Assembly (NCBI GenBank): GCA_039638595.1
Contig: JBDIWM010000021.1
Location: 1 to 36,799, forward strand
From: Atribacterota bacterium
GTDB taxonomy: Bacteria > Atribacterota > Atribacteria > Atribacterales > Caldatribacteriaceae
Reading direction: 5' to 3'
DNA length: 36,799 nucleotides
Shown here piece after piece: positions 1-8,066 of this stretch (positions are counted from its first letter, which is position 1; every line of letters starts with the position of its first letter). The notes under the pieces were generated by a model. That model did no database searches. It saw only the letters and a list, made by a program, of their open reading frames with translations, and had not been told where the DNA came from. Position numbers and translations under genes: made by a program.

Positions 1-975
1 TTGCAGCAGGAAGGGATCTCTATCCTTTTTGTGAGTCATAAACTCGATGAAGTGCTGGAAATTTCTGAAAAAGTGACTATTCTCCGTAATGGAGAAAATG
101 TTGCTGACGGTGATCGGTCCAATTTCGATCGCAATAAGCTGGTTTTTTATATGACCGGTCGGGAGATAGAAGAGAGTCGTTACCAGTATGCTGGTAATTT
201 GGATGGCAAAGAACCGTTGTTGCGTGTTGAAAACCTGAGTTGTCGGGGAAGTTTCGTTGACGTTTCGTTTGCAGTTTATCCTGGGGAAATTGTTGGCATC
301 ACTGGTTTGCTGGGTTCCGGGCGCACAGAATTGGCTATGGCCCTGTTTGGGTTGAAACCAGCAACCGGGGGACAAATTTATTTAGAAGGAAAAAAAGTTC
401 GGATTCGAAACGTTCAGGATGCTGTCCGACATGGAATTGGCTATGTTCCGGAAGACCGCCTAACTGAGGGTTTGTTTTTGCCCCAATCGATTGGCAATAA
501 CATCATAGTCAGCGTGATCTACCGTTTGTTGAGGAAAATGGGACTTGTGGATCCGGTACAGAAAAATGCACAAATTAAACGCTGGGTTGAGGACCTTAAA
601 ATTGTGACACCATCGCCACTTCTACCGGTAAGAAGCCTTTCGGGAGGAAATCAACAGCGGGTGGTGTTGGCAAAGTGGTTGGCGACGATGCCTAAGCTTC
701 TGGTGCTGAATGGTCCTACCGTGGGTGTTGATATTGGCTCCAAGGCTGAAATTCACAAAATCATCCGTTCCCTGGCTCAACAGGGCATGGGTGTTATTAT
801 TATTTCTGACGATATACCGGAAGTTGTCCAGAATTGTAACCGTGTCTTTTTGATGAAAAAAGGACGAATTGTAGAGGAATTCATTGGGGATCAGATTACT
901 GAGGAAGAGTTGACCAGTAAGATGATTGGAGCTGGTGCTATGGCCCAAAAGCCAGAAAAGGTGACTGCAAAGTGA
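1..975 (+). CDS. Sugar ABC transporter ATP-binding protein (RbsA/MglA/XylG type), 5'-truncated
   Basis: This is the C-terminal 324 residues of a tandem-ATPase subunit that would normally be about 500 residues, so the gene starts before the window and the TTG at base 1 is not a credible start. Residues 8-60 are the tail of the first nucleotide-binding domain, including its switch histidine (VSHKLDE). Residues 73-310 are the second domain: Walker A GLLGSGRT at 102-109, EDR motif near 151, signature LSGGNQQ at 213-219. The Walker B region reads VLNGPT where the family usually has LDEPT, so both the aspartate and the catalytic glutamate are replaced (N237, G238). The protein should power the two permeases encoded directly downstream, 30 bp away, for a pentose, hexose or AI-2-like substrate. 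Family is clear; substrate unknown. Confidence 0.93.
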   Translation: MQQEGISILFVSHKLDEVLEISEKVTILRNGENVADGDRSNFDRNKLVFYMTGREIEESRYQYAGNLDGKEPLLRVENLSCRGSFVDVSFAVYPGEIVGITGLLGSGRTELAMALFGLKPATGGQIYLEGKKVRIRNVQDAVRHGIGYVPEDRLTEGLFLPQSIGNNIIVSVIYRLLRKMGLVDPVQKNAQIKRWVEDLKIVTPSPLLPVRSLSGGNQQRVVLAKWLATMPKLLVLNGPTVGVDIGSKAEIHKIIRSLAQQGMGVIIISDDIPEVVQNCNRVFLMKKGRIVEEFIGDQITEEELTSKMIGAGAMAQKPEKVTAK

Positions 976-1005
976 GATTGCGGGCAAAAGGAGAATGAGG
1001 ATGCT

Positions 1006-2004
1006 ATGAATAAGCTCTTGGAGAAGCATGAGGTATTTGTCGCTTTTATTATTCTGGGTCTTGTAATGGTCTTTGGTGTTATCAATCCCAATTTCTTTAC
1101 CCGAGCGACTTTGTACGACATGTTGCGCTCCAGTGTGGTAATGGGAATTTTTGGAATTGGGGTTTTGATGGTCCTCGTTTCAGGAGGTATTGATATTTCC
1201 TTTACCGCCATCGCCGCTTTTTGCATGTATGTGACCACTCGTTATCTCAAAGGAATTGGTTTTGAAGGTTCGGTTCTCCTTGCCTTTGCAATGTCTGGTG
1301 CTTTGGGAATTCTTCTGGGAATGATTAACGCCTTGCTCATTTCTTCTTTTAAGCTTCCAACGTTGATTGTTACACTTGGTACATCGAACATGTTTCGTGG
1401 ATTCATGCTGGCTTTTATCGGAACAAAAATCATTAGTGTTTTACCACCGGGTATGGTACGTTTTTCCCGCATGGAACTTTTTCCGGTAACCACGGCAATC
1501 GGAGGAACCAACGGTTTGTCAGTGTCGATTTTTGTACTGGCGATTGTTGTCCCAATAACCTGGTTTATTCTGAAATATACCATGTTGGGGCGGGGGATTT
1601 ATGCCCTTGGTGGAGATCGGGTTGCTGCTGAACGTGCTGGTCTTAATGTGAGCGTCATTCAGTTTTTTATTTACTGTTATGTGGGTTTTCTGGCTGGCAT
1701 TGCTGGCGTTGTTCATGCTTCGTTAATTCGGACAGCCAGCCCCTTTGATCTGGTGGGTACAGAACTCTCGGTTATTGCTGCTGTGGTTCTCGGTGGTGCT
1801 CGCATTACCGGTGGACATGGAACGGTTCTGGGTTCTATTCTGGGAGTGTTCCTGGTGGTCATCATGAATAATAGTCTCATCATGATGGGTGTTCCGTCCT
1901 ACTGGCAGAGTGCGGTCATTGGCATCATTATTCTCATCGGTACCAGTATTACTGCGTTTCAGAGTAAACGCACTGGTCGAATAAGCCTTGTAGAGATTGA
2001 ATGA
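1006..2004 (+). CDS. Sugar ABC transporter permease 1 (RbsC family)
   Basis: A 332-residue inner-membrane permease of the BPD_transp_2 (RbsC/XylH/LsrC) family. The sequence is almost wholly hydrophobic, with about 8-10 membrane segments. It carries the family motif LVSGGIDIS near residues 57-65 and the cytoplasmic coupling stretch GRGIYALGGDRVAAERAGLNVS around 195-215. The ATG at 1006 is preceded by AAAGGAGAA at 987-995. An ATG at 1001 is out of frame and is closed by TGA at once. It lies 30 bp after the ATPase and 18 bp before a second permease, so the importer probably has a heterodimeric membrane core like LsrC/LsrD or RhaP/RhaQ. No periplasmic binding protein gene follows; it may lie upstream of the window. 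Confidence 0.93.
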   Translation: MNKLLEKHEVFVAFIILGLVMVFGVINPNFFTRATLYDMLRSSVVMGIFGIGVLMVLVSGGIDISFTAIAAFCMYVTTRYLKGIGFEGSVLLAFAMSGALGILLGMINALLISSFKLPTLIVTLGTSNMFRGFMLAFIGTKIISVLPPGMVRFSRMELFPVTTAIGGTNGLSVSIFVLAIVVPITWFILKYTMLGRGIYALGGDRVAAERAGLNVSVIQFFIYCYVGFLAGIAGVVHASLIRTASPFDLVGTELSVIAAVVLGGARITGGHGTVLGSILGVFLVVIMNNSLIMMGVPSYWQSAVIGIIILIGTSITAFQSKRTGRISLVEIE

Positions 2005-2022
2005 AGGTAAGGAGACGATACC

Positions 2023-3087
2023 ATGGTGATGAATTCACTGACTCGTTCTCAAAAGCTCTCAAATCCTGGGATAAAGTCGTTATCAGCCAGGATGGATAGT
2101 AACCTCTGGCGTTTATTGTTGATTACGATAGCGGTTTTCCTGATTATGGGTTTATTACGTCCTCATACCTTTTTAACCTTGCGTAACTTTCGCTCCATGT
2201 CGTATCAGTTTCCCGAACTCGGGGTGTTATCGATTGCCATGATGTTGACCATGTTAACCGGAGGGATTGACCTCTCAGTAGTGGGGACAGCAAACCTAGC
2301 TGGAATTCTTGCTGCGAAGTTTTTGATCAGTATGGTGCCTGCTGGAAGTGAAGGTCCAGTTGGGGTTGCCATCTTTGGGGCCATCCTGATTGCTCTGGGG
2401 ATTGGCGTGCTCTGTGGTCTTTTCAATGGTTTTCTGGTATCTAAAGCGGGAATTCCTCCGATCCTCGCAACCCTCGGGACCATGCAGCTTTATATGGGTA
2501 TTGCCATCGTAATCACCAAGGGATACGCAGTGTTGGGATATCCGGAACAATTCCTCTTTATCGGTAACGGAGTTTTATGGATTTTTCCAATCCCGCTTAT
2601 TTTGTTCGTGATCGTGGCTGCCATCTTTACGGTGATTCTCAATAAAACCGCTTTTGGCCTTCACGTCTTTATGTTGGGAACCAACGCCACAGCGGCTCGT
2701 TTTTCTGGCATTAATAACACTCTGGTCCTGATGCGTACCTATTTAATATCCGGATTTCTAGCAGGTTTAACTGGTGTCATAGTCATTGCCCGCACGAATT
2801 CTGCTAAGGCCGATTACGGTACTTCCTATGTTTTGCAGGCGGTTCTGGTGTCCATTCTGGGGGGTGTGAACCCAAGCGGGGGCTTTGGCACGGTTTCGGG
2901 GTTGATACTGGCCATTCTCTCCTTACAGTTTCTTTCCAGTGGATTCAATATGCTCCGATTCAGCAATTTCTTTAAAGAATTCATTTGGGGTTTTTTACTT
3001 ATTTTAGTTATGGTCATTAACTATCTCAGCACTTCGTACCAGTATCGTCGCCGGTTAGAAAGACAGAAAAGAATGGCCAAAGCGTAG
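2023..3087 (+). CDS. Sugar ABC transporter permease 2 (RbsC family)
   Basis: A 354-residue paralogue of the preceding permease and the same BPD_transp_2 family. A polar N-terminal segment of about 30 residues precedes the first membrane helix. The family motif is LTGGIDLSVVG near residue 80, and the coupling stretch GLHVFMLGTNATAARFSGINN lies near 213-233. The C-terminus is basic (YRRRLERQKRMAKA), as expected for a cytoplasmic tail. The ATG at 2023 has AAGGAGACG at 2009-2017 as its ribosome binding site; ATG 2029 is an alternative. Last gene of the operon: the following gene is convergent, about 30 bp away, with no obvious terminator hairpin between them. Confidence 0.93.
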   Translation: MVMNSLTRSQKLSNPGIKSLSARMDSNLWRLLLITIAVFLIMGLLRPHTFLTLRNFRSMSYQFPELGVLSIAMMLTMLTGGIDLSVVGTANLAGILAAKFLISMVPAGSEGPVGVAIFGAILIALGIGVLCGLFNGFLVSKAGIPPILATLGTMQLYMGIAIVITKGYAVLGYPEQFLFIGNGVLWIFPIPLILFVIVAAIFTVILNKTAFGLHVFMLGTNATAARFSGINNTLVLMRTYLISGFLAGLTGVIVIARTNSAKADYGTSYVLQAVLVSILGGVNPSGGFGTVSGLILAILSLQFLSSGFNMLRFSNFFKEFIWGFLLILVMVINYLSTSYQYRRRLERQKRMAKA

Positions 3088-3117
3088 GTGGGATACTTTT
3101 TGAAAGCCCAATGTTTA

Positions 3118-4059
3118 TTATAGACGTTGTATTCCCATTTTGAGCAGGGGAATAATCAGTGCGCTGAGGGCGGTTGATGCGGCGATCATGCTGGTAGCGT
3201 ACTCATAGTCAGCTCGGTAGAAGCGGGCAAGAATTGACGCTTGCATCATAACCGGCATGGCTGACATCACCACGAAGACTTCCTTTACCAGCGCGGGAGG
3301 CGGGAACAACTCCGCCACAAGGAGTACAAACAAAGGGGAGATAATAAACCTTCCCAGAAGGACCAGTATCAAATCTTTTGTAAGCCGGATTTTCTTAAAG
3401 TCCACGGTGGTACCAACACAGAGAAGCGATAAAGGTGTGGTGATGTTTCCAATTTTCATTCCAGTGGTAAAAATAATTTGGGGAAGAGGACACTCGAAAA
3501 GGACGAGCACCAATCCTATAAAGAAAGCCACAAACGGAGGGTTACAGAGCCGCTTTATAGTTTTACCCAGGGAAAAGCGTTCATCATCATATATATTTCC
3601 TGAAGAGGCAATACTTAAGGCGCCAAGGGTCCAGAAGAAGGTAGTGTTCACCATGTAGTACAGTAAGATGAACGGCGTAACGCTTTCCCCAAAAAGAATC
3701 TGACATACAGGAAGTCCAACAAAGATGGTGTTGGAAAAAGAGAAAGCAACCAAGAAAACTCCTCGGCGACTTGTAGGGATCTTGAGATAACGCCCCAGGA
3801 CTGTGGCAAGGAGGTACGATAAAAACATTGACAAAAAAGGGACCGGGATGGCTTTTACCAGACTGAGCAAGCTATCTCTGGTAAAGTTCGTGGTGATGTT
3901 CACCACCATATATGGAGGGAGCGTGATATACACCACGAAACGGGTTAAAAACTCGGATTCTGCCTTTTTGATCCATCCGAAACGACTTAAGCAATAGCCA
4001 ATCCCAAGAATGATGAGGATGGTGAAAATGCCCTGTGTTGTCTGGAAAAACTCTTGCAC
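3118..4059 (-). CDS. AEC-family transporter (auxin efflux carrier / malate permease-like)
   Basis: An integral membrane protein of the Mem_trans (AEC) family, secondary carriers that often move organic acids such as malate. The sequence shows about ten hydrophobic helices in two halves. It has the family's conserved LPPYMVVNI stretch in helix 2, N/P-rich breaks such as FSNTIFVGLPVCQILFG, and the C-terminal ARFYRADYEYATSMIAASTALS region. An upstream ATG at 4104 would add 15 charged residues. I prefer the GTG at 4059: it has an AGAGGAAG ribosome site just upstream, it starts the protein shortly before helix 1, and a TATAAT box lies between the two start candidates. That gives 313 residues. Transcribed alone, convergent with the sugar permease operon. 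Substrate not determinable. Confidence 0.88.
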   Translation of the reverse strand: MQEFFQTTQGIFTILIILGIGYCLSRFGWIKKAESEFLTRFVVYITLPPYMVVNITTNFTRDSLLSLVKAIPVPFLSMFLSYLLATVLGRYLKIPTSRRGVFLVAFSFSNTIFVGLPVCQILFGESVTPFILLYYMVNTTFFWTLGALSIASSGNIYDDERFSLGKTIKRLCNPPFVAFFIGLVLVLFECPLPQIIFTTGMKIGNITTPLSLLCVGTTVDFKKIRLTKDLILVLLGRFIISPLFVLLVAELFPPPALVKEVFVVMSAMPVMMQASILARFYRADYEYATSMIAASTALSALIIPLLKMGIQRL

Positions 4060-4080
4060 TTTTTCTTCCTCTTTTTCTCT

Positions 4081-4086
4081 ATTATA
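4081..4086 (-). promoter_or_regulatory. -10 element for the AEC transporter gene
   Basis: A perfect TATAAT on the minus strand. Transcription would start near 4074, leaving a leader of about 15 nt that just contains the AGAGGAAG ribosome site before the GTG at 4059. No good -35 is seen at the right spacing; a TTGACA at 4124-4129 is too far away. Confidence 0.45.
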
Positions 4087-4287
4087 CCCTGGTGTTTTAA
4101 TCATTCCATGAAGTTTTTCAAGTTGTCAATCTGATTGAGCTACTCATTGCTTTTACTTTTGCTGAGTAGGGAATACCAAACTCGAACATGAGGCGCAAAA
4201 GGAGACACAATTCGTTAGAAGGGTGTGTCGATATGGGGTATGGGGACGTCGTCTCTAAAAATTTTTTAAAATTTCCTTAATACCCCC

Positions 4288-4316
4288 TTGACAATTTTTT
4301 CTCCTTCTTGTATTCT
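4288..4316 (+). promoter_or_regulatory. Consensus sigma70-type promoter for the structured RNA
   Basis: TTGACA at 4288-4293, exactly 17 bp, then TATTCT at 4311-4316. This is among the strongest promoter matches in the window, yet no open reading frame with a ribosome site follows for about 750 bp. Start of transcription is expected near 4323. Confidence 0.75.
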
Positions 4317-4322
4317 ATACTT

Positions 4323-4648
4323 ACCACGGGTTCTGGGAAACTGGAATTCGGAGAGTGAAACGAAGAAGAGAGGTATCTTGAAAGAGAAAACTCTCGGTTC
4401 TTCCTGAAAGGGAAGAAGAAAGTTCACTCTGAAGCACCAGGTTGAAGTGGAGAAATTCTAATCAGCTTGGTGAGATAAAGGAAGAAGGTTTGCTGGGACC
4501 TGTGGTGCAGGAAACCGTGGATTCTGAGGAATCGGAAGGTTCAACGAACTGAAGGGGTAAAACCCTGATGTTCCTAAGGGGGCCAGAGAGCTCGGGTCTC
4601 TGAAGAAAAAAGTTGAACAATGAGGGTTCGTTGGAATCCACGGTTTTT
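4323..4648 (+). ncRNA. Candidate structured non-coding RNA (about 325 nt), family unknown
   Basis: The stretch lies between a consensus promoter and a hairpin with a T-run, and it is packed with complementary segments. Domain 1: AGAGTGAA 4352-4359 pairs with TTCACTCT 4423-4430 and encloses the hairpins AGAG/CTCT (4383-4394) and TTCTTCC/GGAAGAA (4398-4417). Domain 2: GCACCAGGT 4434-4442 pairs with ACCT-GT-GGTGC 4498-4508, enclosing CAGC/GCTG (4463-4495). Domain 3: ACCGTGGATTC 4514-4524 pairs perfectly with GAATCCACGGT 4634-4644, enclosing AGGG/CCCT (4553-4566) and CAGAGA/TCTCTG (4584-4602). CAACGAAC 4542-4549 can pair with GTTCGTTG 4626-4633, while the overlapping GTTCAAC 4539-4545 can pair with GTTGAAC 4612-4618; these are mutually exclusive. 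I looked for conserved elements of RNase P RNA, tmRNA, SRP RNA, T-box and common riboswitches and saw none. Minus-strand and short plus-strand ORFs here look spurious. Confidence 0.65.
4634..4648 (+). terminator. 3' arm and T-run ending the structured RNA
   Basis: The 3' arm of the 11-bp stem (partner 4514-4524) runs directly into TTTTT at 4644-4648; a second T-run lies at 4659-4663. The stem spans a 109-nt loop domain, so this is not a compact hairpin, but a GC-rich stem followed by a U-tract fits RNA release here. Confidence 0.5.
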
Positions 4649-4978
4649 CATTTGTCGGTTTTTCCTCCATCCTGCAGGCTTTTATTCTATCTCCCCCTGT
4701 AGTTTGGTCTTCGTTTTGCATTTCAAATCATCTTGCTCATTTCCTGCCATGGCTTCTTTCCGCTTTGGTATTTTCTGGAACATTTATTTACTTTGAATGG
4801 ATTTTCCTTTCTCAGATCGTGCTTTGTTTGTGCTCTATGGTTCACCTGGATGTTTCTTGTTTTTTTCGTTTTTGATTACGACAAGGTGTTCGGGTAAAAA
4901 AGCGCTCATTCGGCGGGAGGGTAAAGGTTATGAACACCCCCTTTTGGATTTATTTAGAATGAATAGCAATACGAAATG
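4649..4978. other. Gene-free stretch, nothing recognised
   Basis: About 330 bases between the end of the structured RNA and the pst control region. A 61-codon frame at 4797-4982 has no ribosome site and an unconvincing product. I see no tRNA, repeat or strong hairpin. Confidence 0.5.
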
Positions 4979-5015
4979 TTAAAGTTTTTTAACCATTGGT
5001 TAAAAATCGTTTGAC
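4979..5015 (+). promoter_or_regulatory. PHO-box-like tandem repeat upstream of pstS
   Basis: Four TT-A/T-A-like hexamers recur every 10-11 bp: TTAAAG 4979, TTAACC 4989, TTAAAA 5000, TTTGAC 5010. Direct repeats at helical spacing just upstream of the -35 are how PhoP/PhoB sites look in Bacillus (TTAACA, 11 bp) and E. coli. The same DNA also contains a perfect inverted repeat, TTTTTAACC-ATT-GGTTAAAAA (4986-5006), which would suit a dimeric repressor instead. Position just ahead of phosphate-import genes favours the PHO-box reading. Confidence 0.55.
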
Positions 5016-5021
5016 CCCTTC

Positions 5022-5051
5022 GTGACAGAATAAAGCCAGGTACTTTATAAT
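5022..5051 (+). promoter_or_regulatory. pst operon promoter
   Basis: GTGACA (5022-5027), 18 bp, TATAAT (5046-5051). Transcription would start near 5058, giving a very short leader that begins at the ribosome site GGAGG (5060-5064) of pstS. The weak -35 beside the tandem repeat fits an activator-dependent promoter. Confidence 0.65.
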
Positions 5052-5073
5052 ACTTTTGAGGAGGAATGAGAGC

Positions 5074-6054
5074 ATGAAGCGATTCGGTGTTGGTATTATG
5101 GTGTTGGTGTTTGTTCTCGGTATAGCGTCTTTAGGATTTGCTCAGAAACTGGTTCAAATCGATGGGTCGAGCACGGTGTACCTTATCAGCGAAGCTGTCG
5201 CTGAAGAATTTCAAAAAGCGTATCCGAATGTCAAGGTTGTAGTGGGAATTTCTGGAACCGGTGGTGGATTCAAAAAGTTCACTCGTGGAGAGACGGACAT
5301 TAGCAATGCGTCACGACCCATTAAATCTTCAGAAATGGAAGCAGCGCAGCAGAATGGTATTGAATACATCGAGATTCCAGTTGCTTTCGATGCCCTGGCT
5401 GTGGTGGTCAACAAGGACAATGATTGGGCAAAATCCATGACGGTGGAAGAACTGAAAAAACTCTGGGAACCCGAGTCGAAGGTGACCATGTGGAGTGATA
5501 TTCGTCCAGAATGGCCCAAGGAGAAGATTACCCTTTTTGGTCCTGGGGTGGATTCTGGTACCTTTGAGTACTTCACAGAAGCGATCGTGGGTGAGGCCGG
5601 TAAATGCCGTGGTGACTTTGTGGCCAGCGAAGATGATAATGTTCTGGTGCAGGGCGTGAGCCAGGACAAGTACGCTTTGGGGTACTTTGGTGTGGCGTAC
5701 TATGTTGAGAATCAGGATGTACTCAATGCCGTGGCCATTGATAGCGGAAATGGTCCTGTAGAACCGCTTCCGGAGAACGTGATTAACAATACCTATCGAC
5801 CCCTGGCAAGGCCGCTATTTATCTACGTGAACAAGAAAAGTGCTGAGCGGGATGAAGTGGCTCGATTCGTGGAATTCTATCTGAAGCACGCTGCGAGGTT
5901 GGCTGAGGAAGTTGGGTATGTGCCACTTCCGGAAAAAGCGTATGAGTTGGCCAGCAAACGTTTTGAAAAGAGAAAAACCGGTTCGGTTTTTGGTGGAAAG
6001 GGAGCTACACCTGGGGTGTCCATTGAGGAAATTTTACGGAAAGAGGGAGAATAG
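5074..6054 (+). CDS. pstS: Phosphate ABC transporter substrate-binding protein PstS
   Basis: An exported phosphate-binding protein of 326 residues. A signal peptide occupies about residues 1-23 (MKRFGVG, hydrophobic core, ending GFA before QKLV). The mature protein opens with the PstS phosphate-loop motif [13 protein letters not shown], followed by [25 protein letters not shown] and later [10 protein letters not shown], the other ligand-contacting segments. The frame continues upstream to a TTG at 5056, but that would precede the signal peptide and overlap the ribosome site. ATG 5074, with GGAGG at 5060-5064, is the start. First gene of the pst operon, just upstream of pstC. Probably induced by phosphate limitation given the repeat array upstream. 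Confidence 0.95.
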   Translation: MKRFGVGIMVLVFVLGIASLGFAQKLVQIDGSSTVYLISEAVAEEFQKAYPNVKVVVGISGTGGGFKKFTRGETDISNASRPIKSSEMEAAQQNGIEYIEIPVAFDALAVVVNKDNDWAKSMTVEELKKLWEPESKVTMWSDIRPEWPKEKITLFGPGVDSGTFEYFTEAIVGEAGKCRGDFVASEDDNVLVQGVSQDKYALGYFGVAYYVENQDVLNAVAIDSGNGPVEPLPENVINNTYRPLARPLFIYVNKKSAERDEVARFVEFYLKHAARLAEEVGYVPLPEKAYELASKRFEKRKTGSVFGGKGATPGVSIEEILRKEGE

Positions 6055-6056
6055 CT

Positions 6057-7043
6057 CTGAAAGAAACAAAAAAAGCAATACAACGTGGAGTTTCGTCCCC
6101 GGGACTGATTTCTCAGACGGTCCCGGGGATAGGGTCTGGAATAGAGAAAATTGGCGTTTTAAGACGGGCGAAACGTCAGGAGAGTTTTGTTAAAAGGCTG
6201 CTTTTCGTTTTTAGTTTGGTGTCCATTTTTACGACTTTGGGTATCATTTTTATCCTTGTTTTTGAAGCGTTCGGTTTTTTTCGTAAGGTCAGCGTTGTGG
6301 AATTCCTGACCAGCACCAAGTGGACACCTCTTTTTTATGAAAAACATTTCGGTATTCTGCCGCTTCTAACGGGTACAGTGCTTGTTACCGTTATTGCGAT
6401 TCTGGTTGCCGCTCCTTTAGGGATTCTGACCGCACTTTTTTTGAGTGAGTATGCTTCGCCTCAGATGCGGCGGATGGTAAAACCAATTCTTGAGATCCTG
6501 GCAGGTGTTCCAACGGTAGTTTATGGCTATTTTGCTCTCCTGTTTGTGACTCCCCTTTTGCGACGGTTTATTCCCTCTATCGCAGGGTTCAATGCTCTTT
6601 CTCCAGGAATCGTCATGGGAATCATGATTTTACCTCTGGTCGCTTCTTTGAGCGAAGATGCCATGCAGGCCGTTCCGCTCAGTTTGCGTGAAGGTGGTTA
6701 TGCCTTGGGGGCTACCAAATTTGAGGTGGCAACCCAAATTGTTTTTCCGGCCGCCTTTTCAGGTGTTACTGCTTCATTGGTTCTGGCTTTGTCTCGGGCG
6801 GTTGGGGAAACGATGCTGGTCACCATTGCTGCAGGCCAGATGCCCCAGTTCACTTTTAACCCCTTGGTACCCATTGAAACGATGACTGCCTTCATTGCCC
6901 AAATCAGTATGGGTGATACGCCTACGGGAAGCCTTGAATATCAAACTATTTTTGCGGTGGGACTGGTGCTCTTCCTTTTAACATTTTTCCTCAATCTCCT
7001 GGCGCGTCGACTTCGAGAACGTTTCCGGGAGCGTTATCAATGA
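6057..7043 (+). CDS. pstC: Phosphate ABC transporter permease PstC, non-canonical (CTG?) start
   Basis: An inner-membrane permease of the PstC family. The conserved core is present: [57 protein letters not shown] and [15 protein letters not shown]. The first ATG/GTG/TTG in frame is a TTG at 6216, but it falls inside the first membrane helix ([21 protein letters not shown]) and has no ribosome site. The frame is open back to 6027 without any ATG, GTG or TTG. A CTG at 6057 stands 10 nt after GAGG (6043-6046), directly after the pstS stop, and gives a 328-residue protein with a basic cytoplasmic N-terminus before helix 1. I infer initiation there. An ATT start or an assembly error are alternatives. 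The family call is firm; the start is not. Confidence 0.85.
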   Translation: MKETKKAIQRGVSSPGLISQTVPGIGSGIEKIGVLRRAKRQESFVKRLLFVFSLVSIFTTLGIIFILVFEAFGFFRKVSVVEFLTSTKWTPLFYEKHFGILPLLTGTVLVTVIAILVAAPLGILTALFLSEYASPQMRRMVKPILEILAGVPTVVYGYFALLFVTPLLRRFIPSIAGFNALSPGIVMGIMILPLVASLSEDAMQAVPLSLREGGYALGATKFEVATQIVFPAAFSGVTASLVLALSRAVGETMLVTIAAGQMPQFTFNPLVPIETMTAFIAQISMGDTPTGSLEYQTIFAVGLVLFLLTFFLNLLARRLRERFRERYQ

Positions 7044-7933
7044 AAAAGAATGAAAAATTGCCATTGCGGGGCGCTCTTCCGAAGAAGAGAATGCAGGAGC
7101 GGATCTTCTTTGTTCTGGCCGCTTTTGCCCTTTTGGTATCGCTCTTAACGCTCTTTGTGCTGCTCATTGATACCCTTCATGATGGTCTTCCGCAATTGAG
7201 TTGGAAGTTCCTCACCGGTTATCCCTCTCGTAAAGCGGAACAGGCTGGTATTTTCCCCGCCCTGGTAGGGAGTATTTACGTCACGCTCCTTACTGTCCTT
7301 TTTGCCATTCCCATAGGGGTAGGAACTGGAATTTATCTTGAAGAATACGCTGAAAAGAACCGGTTAAGTAATACCATTGAAGTCAGCATCTCCACCCTGA
7401 GCGGAGTACCTTCAATCCTCTATGGGATGCTGGGTCTTGAGCTTTTTGCTCGGGCACTTGGTTTTGGAAGGACTATCATTACTGGTGCTTTGACTCTGGC
7501 TCTTCTTGTGTTACCCATTGTGATTGTAACTACCCGTGAAAGCATTCGGGCGGTTCCCCCATCGCTTCGAGAAGCGGCCTTTGCGCTGGGTGCGACTCGT
7601 TGGCAGGTGATCAAAGACCATCTTTTGCCGGTGGCGTTTCCGGGAATTCTTACCGGGGTTATTCTCACCATTTCTCGAGCGATTGGTGAAGCAGCTCCCC
7701 TAATCATGGTGGGGGCTCTCACCTATATTGCGTTTCTTCCTCGGGGTATTACCTCTCCGTTTACGGCTCTCCCGATTCAAATTTTTAATTGGGTTTCACG
7801 CCCTCAAAAAGCATTTCAAGCCAACGCTGCGGCAGGGATTATTGTACTTCTTGCTCTGACTCTGACTTTGAACTCTCTGGCCATTTTTTTACGTAACCGT
7901 TACCAGAAACGGATGTCTTTCCGAGCTTTCTGA
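7040..7933 (+). CDS. pstA: Phosphate ABC transporter permease PstA
   Basis: A 297-residue permease, partner of PstC. Its ATG overlaps the pstC stop (ATGA), so the two are translationally coupled. A basic N-terminus precedes the first of about six helices. Family hallmarks are [54 protein letters not shown] and the coupling motif [30 protein letters not shown], followed by [16 protein letters not shown]. No pstB ATPase or phoU follows, which is unusual; the ATPase must be encoded elsewhere. The 133 bases after it are T-rich, with no clear terminator hairpin. Confidence 0.95.
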   Translation: MKKNEKLPLRGALPKKRMQERIFFVLAAFALLVSLLTLFVLLIDTLHDGLPQLSWKFLTGYPSRKAEQAGIFPALVGSIYVTLLTVLFAIPIGVGTGIYLEEYAEKNRLSNTIEVSISTLSGVPSILYGMLGLELFARALGFGRTIITGALTLALLVLPIVIVTTRESIRAVPPSLREAAFALGATRWQVIKDHLLPVAFPGILTGVILTISRAIGEAAPLIMVGALTYIAFLPRGITSPFTALPIQIFNWVSRPQKAFQANAAAGIIVLLALTLTLNSLAIFLRNRYQKRMSFRAF

Positions 7934-8066
7934 TTTCTTGGGGCATTTGGATTGAAAATGGTCTTAAAAATTGCTTTTTTATCCTTTTTTCTTTGTTTTT
8001 TTTTGGAAAATGAGTAAACTTATGTTCAAAGAATCTCTTCATTGAGGAGAGATAGGGGGACTGGTG

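Noticed and set aside
4514-4648. T-box or tmRNA-like ending (GGGTTCG near 4624)
   Set aside because: The full T-arm, CCA end, tag frame and T-box consensus are absent; only a short resemblance.
4458-4721. 87-codon minus-strand frame within the structured RNA region
   Set aside because: No ribosome site, odd composition, and it lies over the paired RNA segments; inverted repeats easily give such frames.
4797-4982. 61-codon plus-strand frame before pstS
   Set aside because: No ribosome site or promoter, no recognisable domain, and it runs into the PHO-box array.
7960-8010. Terminator after pstA
   Set aside because: Long T-runs exist, but I could find no stable hairpin ahead of them.
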